A stretch of DNA of 5,600 nucleotides. Origin: Phycisphaerales bacterium (GTDB lineage: Bacteria; Planctomycetota; Phycisphaerae; Phycisphaerales; SM1A02). The notes under the pieces were generated by a model. It saw only the letters and a program-made list of their open reading frames with translations, was not told where the DNA came from and made no database searches. Positions 1-5,600 of this stretch are shown piece by piece (position 1 is the first letter of the stretch; every line of letters begins with the position of its first letter). The position numbers and the translations under genes are program-made. The stretch is taken from assembly GCA_007125255.1 (NCBI GenBank), contig SLDM01000446.1, positions 1 through 5,600 on the forward strand, given 5' to 3'.

Positions 1-1954
1 ACGTTTCCATGAAGCTGTCGACCGCGGCCCTCTTGATCGTGACCCCGCCGACGCCGGGCGTCTCCTTGAGAGCGGCATAGAGCGCAGCCACCTGGTCCGA
101 GTCGACCGCGAGATGCGCGCCGCTGATGCGGTCCTGCTCGCGCATCATGTGCTGGGCGGCTCGGCGGTCCATCCACGCGCCCTGCCCGGTGTACTGCCGC
201 ACGATCGCCGCGACCGGCACCCGGCGCACCGGCCGCTCCCGCTCCAGCACCTCGACCGTCACCAGGTCACCGACACCGACCCGCAACAGGTCCGCGAGCT
301 TGTCCGAGACCACCAGCCCCGCACTCGGCAGGATGATCCGGCGCTCCTTTTCGTCCATCAGATGCATGAGGGCGCCGCCGGAGGGCAGGCCCATGATGCC
401 CACGCGCTCCGAACGCTGCCCGAAGCGCAGCCGCGCGGGAATCGCGCGGAATCCCTCGGCATGCAGGACGCCCGGCATGTTCGCCAGCTCGCGCTCCGCG
501 CGGCCCGAGGTCGAATCGAAGAATCTGACCGTGACATCCTGTCGCTGGGAACGGTGAAACTCATGGTCGATCAGGTAGTCGACGATATCTGAACTGAAGC
601 TGCCGAGGATCATGACCGATGCGGCGAAGGCGATGCCGAGCGTGGTCATCGCCGCGCGGAGGGGGCGGCGCTCGAGGGTGCGCAGCACCATCCGGGCGGC
701 CTGGCTGAGAAACGACTGGACGCCGATCCGTTCGATGATCGTCGGCCGAAACTCCGGTGGCGGCTCCGGGCGCATCGCTTCCGCCGGCGGAAGGTTCACC
801 GCGCGGCGCACCGCTGCCATCGCGCCGATGGAGGCCACGGCCAGTCCGGCGGCCATCGTCGGCACGACCACCCGCCAGTCGAGGTGGTACTCATGCCAGG
901 GGAAGCGGAAGAAGTGCGCATAGAACAGCGTCAGGGCCCGCCCGAACCATGCTCCCAGCGCCACGCCGATGATCGAGCCGGCGGTGGCGATGATCAGGAC
1001 GAACTGAAGGTAGTGCAGGCCGATCTCCCACCGGGAATAGCCGAACGCCTTGAGGGCGGCGATCTGCTCCCGCTGCGTGCCGACGATGCGCGACAGCGCC
1101 ATGTTGAGCAGGAAGAGCGCGACGGCAAAGAAGATGACGGGCGTGATCAACGCCATCGCCCGCAACTGCTCCAGTTCCCCGGAGATCAGTCGGTGCGAGG
1201 TCTGTTCGCTGCGTTCGTAAGCGCCGAGCCCGCCGTAGCGCTCGGTCAGCCGGTCAAGCCGGGCGATGATCTCTTCGCGGTTCGCGCCGGGCAACGTGGA
1301 GAGGGCCAGGCTGTTGAACGATCCTTCGAGATCGAATGCCGCGGCGAGCTCCGTCTCGCCCATCCAGAAGACGCCGAAGCGCTTGTTGTCCGGGAGCAGG
1401 TCGCCCTCGCGGATTTCGTAGATGTACTCCGGCGAGAGCGCGATGCCGACGATTCGAAGCGTGCGCAGCCGGCCGTTGATGATCGCCCGGACCGGATCAC
1501 CCGGCCTCAGTCCATGGGCTTCGGCAAACGCGTGGCTGACGAGCACCTCGCCGCGGCGGCCGGGTTCGATCCATCGCCCCTGGCGGAGGTGGAGATCGTT
1601 CAGCATCGGCTGCCGCCGGTCGGGGATGGAGATCAGGCGGCCGATCGCCGGCTCGGGCATCTCCTCCAGATCCAGGTTCACATCGGCGACGACGCGCATG
1701 GCAACCTGGGAGACTCCGGGAATCTCCGCCACCCGCGGACGGAGCGTCTTCGGCGCTCGTTCGAGGTGGGCCCAGATGTGCGCGAAGCGGTACTCGTTGT
1801 AGTACCGATCGATGGTGACGGTCAGCGAATGGAGGGTCGTCAGCGACATCACCAGCATCGCCACCCCGCACGAAAGGACCAGCGCGATCGCCAGCGCCTG
1901 GCCTTTCACCTGCCAGAGGTCACGCACCAGTTTGCGGTTGATTGCGGTCAGCAC
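1..1954 (-). CDS. FtsX/MacB-family ABC transporter permease, C-terminus cut off by the window
   Basis: Inner-membrane permease of an ABC transporter of the FtsX/MacB/LolC type (COG0577-like), expected to pair with the ATPase just upstream. I translated 651 codons without a stop from the GTG at 1954 to the window edge. It opens with LNRKL-like residues '[13 protein letters not shown]' and a first membrane segment at about residues 17-40. A periplasmic MacB-core-like region (about 45-260) follows. The first FtsX domain spans about 264-385, with membrane segments near 264-288, 317-338 and 361-383 and the typical stretch [19 protein letters not shown] at 295-313. A second half begins near 420 with a membrane segment at about 433-456 and a second periplasmic domain. 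Family members usually run to roughly 780-850 residues, so the last three membrane segments should lie beyond position 1. Two TGA codons in frame just upstream, and a GGAG six bases before the GTG, fix the start. The substrate cannot be told from sequence. Confidence 0.93.
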   Translation of the reverse strand, partial: MLTAINRKLVRDLWQVKGQALAIALVLSCGVAMLVMSLTTLHSLTVTIDRYYNEYRFAHIWAHLERAPKTLRPRVAEIPGVSQVAMRVVADVNLDLEEMPEPAIGRLISIPDRRQPMLNDLHLRQGRWIEPGRRGEVLVSHAFAEAHGLRPGDPVRAIINGRLRTLRIVGIALSPEYIYEIREGDLLPDNKRFGVFWMGETELAAAFDLEGSFNSLALSTLPGANREEIIARLDRLTERYGGLGAYERSEQTSHRLISGELEQLRAMALITPVIFFAVALFLLNMALSRIVGTQREQIAALKAFGYSRWEIGLHYLQFVLIIATAGSIIGVALGAWFGRALTLFYAHFFRFPWHEYHLDWRVVVPTMAAGLAVASIGAMAAVRRAVNLPPAEAMRPEPPPEFRPTIIERIGVQSFLSQAARMVLRTLERRPLRAAMTTLGIAFAASVMILGSFSSDIVDYLIDHEFHRSQRQDVTVRFFDSTSGRAERELANMPGVLHAEGFRAIPARLRFGQRSERVGIMGLPSGGALMHLMDEKERRIILPSAGLVVSDKLADLLRVGVGDLVTVEVLERERPVRRVPVAAIVRQYTGQGAWMDRRAAQHMMREQDRISGAHLAVDSDQVAALYAALKETPGVGGVTIKRAAVDSFMET

Positions 1955-2075
1955 GCGGCGCTCCGAACTGCCGAGGTCACGTCATCAGAGAACGGGGAAG
2001 TCGGCTCGGAAGACTTCGTCACGTTTCGGCACCCTTTCATGCCCGCATCCGCTTCTGTTGCTTTGACTCCGCCGA
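1955..2075 (-). other. 121-base gap between the ATPase and permease genes
   Basis: The spacer is longer than usual for such gene pairs, which often overlap or nearly touch. It holds no convincing terminator. The best hairpin is a six-base stem GAAGTC/GACTTC (1997-2002 with 2012-2017, nine-base loop) without a T-tract. A 30-codon open frame (ATG at 2040, TGA at 1948-1950) ends four bases inside the permease start, but its ribosome binding site is weak and its product resembles nothing I know. The two genes are still most simply read as one transcript. Confidence 0.5.
1961..1964 (-). promoter_or_regulatory. Ribosome binding site of the permease
   Basis: GGAG on the minus strand lies six bases before the GTG at 1954. 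In-frame TGA TGA codons lie about 30 bases upstream and there is no ATG between them and the GTG, so this site decides the start. Confidence 0.7.
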
Positions 2076-2873
2076 TCACCACTTGATCTCCGCCGGGGGG
2101 CGCCGGGTCCGGTTGTGCCTGATCTCGGCGATGCGGCCGTCGGAGAGGGAGATCACCCGCTCGGCCATCTCCGCGATCGATACGTTGTGGGTGATGATCA
2201 CGGTGGTCGTTCCAAGCTCGCGGTTGATCCGCTGGATGACATCGAGGACCACCACCCCGGTGCTGACGTCGAGCGCGCCGGTCGGTTCATCACAGAGGAG
2301 TACCTCCGGCTGTTTGGCCACGGCACGGGCGATCGCGACGCGCTGCTGCTCGCCGCCGGAAAGCTGCGCGGGAAAGTGATCCATCCGTTCCCTCAATCCG
2401 ACCAGGTCGAGCGCCTCCTCCGGCGACATGGGGTTGCGGGCGATCTCCGTCACCAGGGCCACGTTCTCCCTTGCCGTCAGGCTCGGGATGATGTTGTAGA
2501 GCTGGAAGACGAATCCCACGTGATCGCGCCGGTATCGGGTGAGCGCGGCATCGTCGGCTCGGGTGAGTTCATGGTCGCGGTACCGCACCGTGCCCTCGGT
2601 CGGCACATCGATCCCGCCGAGGATGTTGAGCAAGGTCGACTTGCCGCTGCCGGATGCGCCGAGCATGACGACGAGCTCACCGGCGTAGAGATCCAGATCG
2701 ATGCCGCGCAGCGCATGCACCTGGACCTCACCCATCCGGTAGACCTTCGTCACACCCCGCGCCACGAAGACCGCTTCCGACCCGGTGGCGGTGCCGGAGG
2801 CCGGCGCCGAACCAGGCGCATCGGCCGTCACTCTCTGGGGCGGGCTTGGGGGGGCGGGTCTTTCGGCGGGCAT
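2076..2873 (-). CDS. LolD/MacB-type ABC transporter ATP-binding protein
   Basis: Cytoplasmic ATPase that should power the FtsX-type permease encoded next on the same strand. From the ATG at 2873 it is 265 residues. All nucleotide-binding motifs are present: Walker [10 protein letters not shown] (residues 72-80), Q-loop in FVFQLYNII (Q124), signature LSGGEQQR (171-178), Walker [13 protein letters not shown] (191-202) and the switch histidine in IITHN (H229). The [11 protein letters not shown] signature and the [14 protein letters not shown] stretch are typical of the LolD/MacB/FtsE branch, which serves lipoprotein release, macrolide-type efflux and related mechanotransmission transporters. The start is uncertain. 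The frame stays open to a TTG at 2996, and a GTG at 2882 is also possible. I prefer 2873 because the residues further upstream (Arg/Gly/Thr-rich) do not look like the family. Even so, about 35 Pro/Ala-rich residues precede the ABC core, more than usual for LolD (about 220-240 aa). Confidence 0.95.
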   Translation of the reverse strand: MPAERPAPPSPPQRVTADAPGSAPASGTATGSEAVFVARGVTKVYRMGEVQVHALRGIDLDLYAGELVVMLGASGSGKSTLLNILGGIDVPTEGTVRYRDHELTRADDAALTRYRRDHVGFVFQLYNIIPSLTARENVALVTEIARNPMSPEEALDLVGLRERMDHFPAQLSGGEQQRVAIARAVAKQPEVLLCDEPTGALDVSTGVVVLDVIQRINRELGTTTVIITHNVSIAEMAERVISLSDGRIAEIRHNRTRRPPAEIKW

Positions 2874-3164
2874 GGGGGTCACCGCATCAGGTTCCGGGCG
2901 ATGCTCCTCATGGTACGTGCTCCGCCCGCCCCGCGTCCGGGAAGTTGGCCCCGATCGATCCCGGCGGAACCCGCCGAGTTGATCCTCGAAGGCCAAGGAG
3001 CCGGAAAGGAGTTAGACTTCGATGGCCGCATCGCGCCGCGGGGCGGCTTTGCCGGCAATCGCAGGCCAGTGGGGGGATGGCGGCACCGGAAAGCGGCGGA
3101 GTCAGAGACACGCATCGGTCGGAACCCAACCGGGGTCTGCTGAGTCATGACAGAGGGATCCACC
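2874..3164. other. Divergent intergenic region between the ATPase and the small exported protein
   Basis: About 290 bases separate two divergently read genes, so promoters for both should lie here. I could not pick a convincing -35/-10 pair on either strand; the best minus-strand -10-like string is TCTAAC near 3012-3017 and it lacks a clear partner. The stretch next to the ATPase includes a 10-codon mini-ORF (2879-2911). A 42-codon plus-strand frame (3022-3150) is open but shows poor codon bias, and I do not call it a gene. Confidence 0.5.
2879..2911 (-). CDS. Possible 10-codon leader mini-ORF before the ATPase
   Basis: The minus strand reads ATG at 2911, then [10 protein letters not shown], then TGA at 2879-2881. 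A GGAG lies eight bases before the ATG, a better site than any in front of the ATPase starts. The stop falls five bases before the preferred ATPase ATG (2873) and overlaps the alternative GTG (2882) as GTGA. This arrangement would suit translational coupling or reinitiation. It is only inference: a frame this short arises easily by chance, and no attenuator hairpin or biased codon run is seen. Confidence 0.2.
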   Translation of the reverse strand: MRSIARNLMR

Positions 3165-3623
3165 ATGAAGCGCCGTGCAGAGACCGTGATCGTTCCCGTG
3201 GTCCTGCTGTTTGCATGCGTGGTGATGGCAGCAGACGGTCCCCGGTTGCCGCAGGACGATCCCAATGGAGGTCCAGGCGCGTTGCCGCCAGGGGAGCAGG
3301 TGTCGTTGTGGGATGAAGTGAACAACGGACTGCTGCCGGCCGAACGGCGGGCGAACGCGGAGCGGGAACTGATCCGGGCACATGATGCCCGGATGCTCGA
3401 GATGGTCTTTCGAGGCCTGACCGGGCCGGTGGAGATCATTCATCTGCCCGATCCGGCGCCAGGGCCGGAGTGTCGGGGCCGTCCCGATGTTCTCGCGATA
3501 CACGCTGCTTCGCGCTCGTCGTGGCCGAAGGACCCGCCCGGGTACTCTGCCCCGGCCTGGCATCCTGCGACGTTGCCAGGCGTAAGTGAATCGTCACCGA
3601 CGAACCACCCGGAGACGATGTGA
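3165..3623 (+). CDS. Small exported protein of unknown function
   Basis: A 152-residue protein that I do not recognise. The N-terminus is a clear export signal: MKRR, a hydrophobic core VIVPVVLLFACVVMA, then a likely signal peptidase I cut after A22 (VMA-ADG). C18 sits in LFAC, which resembles a lipobox, but Phe at -2 and the hydrophobic residues that follow make a lipoprotein less likely. After a Pro/Gly-rich linker (about 26-44) comes a short predicted helical part with many charges (SLWDEVNNGLLPAERRANAE and on to about residue 85). The tail (about 95-152) is rich in Pro, Ser and His and low in secondary structure. I chose the ATG at 3165 over the ATG at 3147 because GAGG lies eight bases before it and the product then begins directly with the signal peptide. 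It reads toward the beta-helix gene and diverges from the ABC operon, so no partner is implied. Confidence 0.6.
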   Translation: MKRRAETVIVPVVLLFACVVMAADGPRLPQDDPNGGPGALPPGEQVSLWDEVNNGLLPAERRANAERELIRAHDARMLEMVFRGLTGPVEIIHLPDPAPGPECRGRPDVLAIHAASRSSWPKDPPGYSAPAWHPATLPGVSESSPTNHPETM

Positions 3624-3760
3624 GAGATTGCTGAGCCGTTGCCGGAGGTCAAAGGCGTTGACCACGCCGCTTCCTGACGAATCAAGAGATGAAAAGAGCC
3701 CAGGGATTTTCATCCCTGGACTCACGTAGGGGTCTAATCACGATTTCTCCCGGCCTGCAT
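3624..3760. other. Convergent intergenic region with terminator
   Basis: This 137-base gap lies between two convergent genes. Apart from the hairpin at 3696-3723, I see no gene or repeat in it. Confidence 0.6.
3696..3723 (-). terminator. Intrinsic terminator of the beta-helix gene
   Basis: CCAGGGAT (3700-3707) pairs perfectly with ATCCCTGG (3712-3719) around a four-base loop that reads GAAA on the minus strand. After one mismatch, GAG/CTC (3696-3698 with 3721-3723) extends the stem. On the minus strand the stem is followed by TTTTC, as expected for a Rho-independent terminator. It lies 37 bases past the stop of the beta-helix gene. On the plus strand no T-run follows, so it is less likely to serve the convergent small gene. 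Confidence 0.8.
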
Positions 3761-5386
3761 TCAGCTTGACGGGCACGTGCCCCAGTTGCCAAGCAACTCC
3801 AGCAGGTCGAAGACGTTGACCTCGCCATCGCCGTTGATGTCGCCGGGGCAGGTCGTTTCCGGGCACTTCGGATCCGGGCACGGCTCGCCGGTGCCCCCTT
3901 CGGGCTGGAACTCAAACGCGCCCATGTCGGCGGTCAGGCCGTAGACGGGAATGCCGGTGATTACGGTATCGGGGTCGTTCACCGCGCGGGGGTTCATGTC
4001 GAAGTCACGCGGATCTTCGCCGAGGAGCACGGTGGTGTCTGCGGCGTCGATCACCGGGGATCCGGGCAGAGGTCGAAGGTCCGCATCCAGCATCGGATCG
4101 ATCGAGATGTTGCCGTCGCTGTCGCTGACGTCGCTGCCACCGGTACAGACATCGCACTGTTCGTTGGCCGCATCAGCGCAGAGGCTGTCCCATTGCGTCT
4201 GGCAGCAGAACGGATCCTGGCTGCAGATCAGGGATTCGCAGGCTGCATTATCGCAGCCGGTGGCACCTATGGTCGCACAGCAGTTGCTGACTGCAAGATC
4301 CTGGATCAGGCTGTAGCTCAAGGTGATGGGAGAATCGCCACCGGGCGCGACGGCGGGTCCGTTGTTATCCCAGATGATCCCGTTTCGGAATTCTATCGTT
4401 CCGCCTCCGAAGGTGCGCAGGCCAGCAGCGATGTCCGTGGAGGAGTTCCCGACGAGCGTGCAGTGGAACACATTGATGTGCGTCCCGGGCCCCAACGAGT
4501 AGATCGTGCCGTTGGGCGTCGGTCCGTTCGCGCCGATGTTGTCCAGGAACAGACTGTTGCGCAGCTCGACCTGGCTGCCGTCTCGCGCCATGACCGCAAA
4601 GCCGTCGTCAAAGATGGCGTTGCCTTCAAAGAGGGAGCGATCGACGAGAACGTTGCTGTTGCTGCCCGCTATGTGCAGCCCACCACCATGATTCGTATCG
4701 GCCGTTGTTCCGTTCATCAGGAATGTACTGTCAAAGATGCTGGCAGTGCCGTTGAACGTCGCCATACCGGCACCTCTGTCAGCAATGTTGCCCTCGAAGT
4801 GGCAAGCGGTCATCGTCACGTTGGTGTTCGTTCGCACGTAGGCGCCGCCACCGAGATCAGCGGCCGTGTTGGCGAGAAACTCGCAGTTCTCTAGCACCAG
4901 TGAACCGTTCTCGATGAACAGCCCGCCGCCATCACCGGGATCGCTGCCACCGGGTGCCGTCAGCGTGGCATGGTTGTTGATGAAGTGGCAGTTGCGGATT
5001 GTCGCACTCGCATTGTTGATAAACACTCCCGCGCCACGATACGCCAGGCCACCGGTGAAGGTCAGCCCCTCGATCACGGTGTCGAGCGACTGGCCACCGG
5101 TGATGCGCAGAGCCGAGCCTTTCCCGAAGGCGTTGATCGTGGTGACCTCCGGCCCGCCTGAGCCGATCAACGAGATCTGCTTGTTTCCGAGGTCGATCGG
5201 CTGGAAGTAGTTCCCCGGGGCAATGATGATGGTGTCGCCGTCTGATGCGTTGTTGATGGCAATGGTGATCGTCGGGAAGTCGCCGGGAACGTGGATGTCG
5301 GCCGCCTGGGCGGCAGATGCGGCCGCGATGGTGGCGAGCAGGCCGAGGCCGAGAAGCCTGCGGCGGGTTGGTCGAGAAGGAAACAT
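3761..5386 (-). CDS. Secreted right-handed beta-helix protein with Cys-rich insert and dockerin-like C-terminus
   Basis: A 541-residue exported protein, probably surface-attached or released; no enzyme activity can be assigned. The signal peptide (1-28) has TRRR, a hydrophobic core LLGLGLLATIAAASA and an AQA-AD cut. Residues about 31-365 form right-handed parallel beta-helix coils. They open with DIHVPGDFPTITIAINNASDGDTI, the usual first coil that precedes PGNY, and continue with repeats such as GGGLFIENGSLVLENCEF, GGGAYVRTNTNVTMTACHF and GGGLHIAGSNSNVLVDRSLF. Residues 369-414 are a 10-cysteine insert. Residues about 426-494 (ISIDPMLDADLRPLPGSPVIDA ... MGAFEFQ) match what I know as the choice-of-anchor Q region. 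Residues 513-538 hold one EF-hand-like calcium loop, with D516, N518, D520 and D527, followed by LLELLGNWGTC. The start is fixed by AAGGAG seven bases before the ATG at 5386; the frame stays open further upstream, but a terminator at 5519-5548 lies inside that extension. Polysaccharide binding or lyase activity is possible but not shown. Confidence 0.93.
   Translation of the reverse strand: MFPSRPTRRRLLGLGLLATIAAASAAQAADIHVPGDFPTITIAINNASDGDTIIIAPGNYFQPIDLGNKQISLIGSGGPEVTTINAFGKGSALRITGGQSLDTVIEGLTFTGGLAYRGAGVFINNASATIRNCHFINNHATLTAPGGSDPGDGGGLFIENGSLVLENCEFLANTAADLGGGAYVRTNTNVTMTACHFEGNIADRGAGMATFNGTASIFDSTFLMNGTTADTNHGGGLHIAGSNSNVLVDRSLFEGNAIFDDGFAVMARDGSQVELRNSLFLDNIGANGPTPNGTIYSLGPGTHINVFHCTLVGNSSTDIAAGLRTFGGGTIEFRNGIIWDNNGPAVAPGGDSPITLSYSLIQDLAVSNCCATIGATGCDNAACESLICSQDPFCCQTQWDSLCADAANEQCDVCTGGSDVSDSDGNISIDPMLDADLRPLPGSPVIDAADTTVLLGEDPRDFDMNPRAVNDPDTVITGIPVYGLTADMGAFEFQPEGGTGEPCPDPKCPETTCPGDINGDGEVNVFDLLELLGNWGTCPSS
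3773..3850 (-). other. Dockerin-like EF-hand C-terminal module
   Basis: Codons for residues 513-538 of the beta-helix protein. The calcium loop positions 1, 3, 5 and 12 are D516, N518, D520 and D527, followed by a Leu-rich helix and GNWGTC. Classic dockerins have two such loops; here there is one. Single copies at the C-terminus are common in planctomycete exported proteins, where a sorting or attachment role is suspected but, as far as I know, unproven. Confidence 0.75.
4145..4282 (-). other. Ten-cysteine module inside the beta-helix protein
   Basis: Codons for residues 369-414. The pattern runs CC, then GCDNAACESLIC, DPFCCQTQWDSLCADAA, QC and VC. The DPFCCxxxWDxxCAxxA core resembles a Cys-rich module that I recall from planctomycete and some other bacterial exported proteins. 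It sits between a beta-helix coil (LSYSLIQ) and the IDPMLDADLRPLPGSPVIDA segment, which in related proteins usually follow each other with only a short loop. Confidence 0.7.
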
Positions 5387-5393
5387 ACTGGAA

Positions 5394-5399
5394 CTCCTT
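5394..5399 (-). promoter_or_regulatory. Ribosome binding site of the beta-helix gene
   Basis: AAGGAG on the minus strand lies seven bases before the ATG at 5386. This strong site decides the start, which also places a complete signal peptide at the N-terminus. Confidence 0.85.
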
Positions 5400-5518
5400 G
5401 TTTGTGGAAGATGCAACAGCATCGGAGAAGCCGGAGAACGGAACCGACCGCTCTCCCCTCCCCCAAACAGGCGACATTCAGCGTGGGCGCGCCCGGAAGA
5501 AAACTGAGATAACACGAA
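5400..5518 (-). other. Leader and probable promoter region of the beta-helix gene
   Basis: About 120 bases lie between the upstream terminator and the ribosome binding site. Because a terminator precedes it, the beta-helix gene should have its own promoter here. I see no convincing -35/-10 pair. A ten-base palindrome GGGCGCGCCC at 5485-5494 is present, but such strings are expected by chance in DNA this GC-rich. Confidence 0.4.
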
Positions 5519-5548
5519 AAAGCCCAGGCATGGCGATGCCTGGGCTTT
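5519..5548 (-). terminator. Intrinsic terminator of the gene entering from the right end
   Basis: A perfect 13-base stem: AAAGCCCAGGCAT (5519-5531) pairs with ATGCCTGGGCTTT (5536-5548) around the loop GGCG. On the minus strand the stem runs into TTTTTC, a good Rho-independent terminator. The plus strand also has a short TTTC after the stem, so it could act both ways. It lies 37 bases past the stop codon at 5586-5588. Confidence 0.9.
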
Positions 5549-5585
5549 CGTGAGGAGAACCATCACGTTGTCAGCCGTTTCGTGT

Positions 5586-5600
5586 TCAGCTCGACGGGCA
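5586..5600 (-). CDS. C-terminal end of another, probably dockerin-like, secreted protein (partial)
   Basis: Only four codons and the stop are in the window: TGC CCG TCG AGC TGA, giving C-P-S-S-stop. The beta-helix gene ends in the same four residues and stop. A terminator follows at the same distance in both cases. I infer that the upstream neighbour is a protein with the same dockerin-like tail; the rest of it lies beyond position 5600, so its main domain is unknown. Confidence 0.6.
   Translation of the reverse strand, partial: CPSS

Noticed and set aside
113..592. Plus-strand frames of 143-159 codons near the left end
   Set aside because: They lie opposite the second periplasmic domain of the permease and have shadow-like composition.
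1997..2017. Hairpin between the ATPase and permease as a terminator
   Set aside because: The stem has only six pairs with a nine-base loop and no T-run follows it.
884..2086. A 400-codon plus-strand open frame opposite the permease
   Set aside because: The minus strand in this region translates into a clear FtsX-type permease with ordered membrane segments. The plus-strand product is rich in Arg, Asp, Gln and Gly, with no motif, as expected for an antisense shadow in GC-rich DNA.
2115..3143. A 342-codon plus-strand open frame opposite the ATPase
   Set aside because: The opposite strand carries every ABC ATPase motif. The plus-strand frame is its antisense shadow and shows no recognisable domain.
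3022..3150. A 42-codon plus-strand frame with GGAG ten bases upstream
   Set aside because: Codon bias is poor, the peptide is low-complexity, and it ends just before the better supported start at 3165.
2879..3439. A 186-codon minus-strand frame ending just before the ATPase
   Set aside because: Most of it is antisense to the signal-peptide gene at 3165 and its composition is Ser/Arg/Pro-rich without motifs. Only its last ten codons have a plausible ribosome site, and these are listed separately.
4193..4894. A 233-codon plus-strand frame opposite the beta-helix gene
   Set aside because: The minus strand encodes regular beta-helix coils and a signal peptide with a strong ribosome site; the plus-strand frame has no motif.
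5485..5494. Ten-base palindrome GGGCGCGCCC as an operator
   Set aside because: Such palindromes are common by chance at this GC content and there is no second copy or promoter nearby.
5387..5566. A 60-residue N-terminal extension of the beta-helix protein from an ATG at 5566
   Set aside because: The extension would run through a perfect terminator stem and would bury the signal peptide. The ATG at 5386 has AAGGAG seven bases upstream.
1..5600. CRISPR array, insertion sequence, tRNA or phage-defence genes
   Set aside because: I found no direct-repeat array, transposase, terminal inverted repeats, tRNA-like fold or defence-type domain on either strand.

Overview
The window looks like GC-rich chromosomal DNA from a planctomycete, most likely of the Phycisphaerae type. 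This is inferred from protein style only. A secreted beta-helix protein ends in a single dockerin-like calcium loop with the pattern CPGDINGDG...LLELLGNWG, and it carries a Cys-rich insert of a kind I recall from planctomycete exported proteins. No rRNA, tRNA, CRISPR array, insertion sequence or integrase was seen.

Layout, left to right. (1) Positions 1-1954, minus strand: a large FtsX/MacB-type ABC transporter permease. It starts at a GTG at 1954 and runs off the left edge, so its last segment is missing. The longer plus-strand open frames over this region are antisense shadows. (2) Positions 2076-2873, minus strand: the partner LolD/MacB-type ATPase, 121 bases upstream of the permease and read first. 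The two form an export or lipoprotein-type transport operon. (3) Positions 2874-3164: a divergent intergenic region with a possible 10-codon mini-ORF just before the ATPase. (4) Positions 3165-3623, plus strand: a small exported protein of unknown function. (5) Positions 3696-3723: a terminator hairpin. (6) Positions 3761-5386, minus strand: a secreted right-handed beta-helix protein of 541 residues with signal peptide, helix repeats, a 10-cysteine insert, a choice-of-anchor-Q-like region and a dockerin-like C-terminus. (7) Positions 5519-5548: a second terminator. (8) Positions 5586-5600: the last codons of another minus-strand gene that ends in the same CPSS-stop as the beta-helix protein.

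The ATPase and permease should work as one membrane complex. The beta-helix gene and the gene entering from the right end look like neighbouring members of one family: they share the last four codons, the spacing from stop to terminator, and much of the terminator stem. Nothing in the window is convincingly a wholly new system. The most interesting points are the Cys-rich module placed inside a beta-helix/anchor junction, and the repeated C-terminus-plus-terminator unit.
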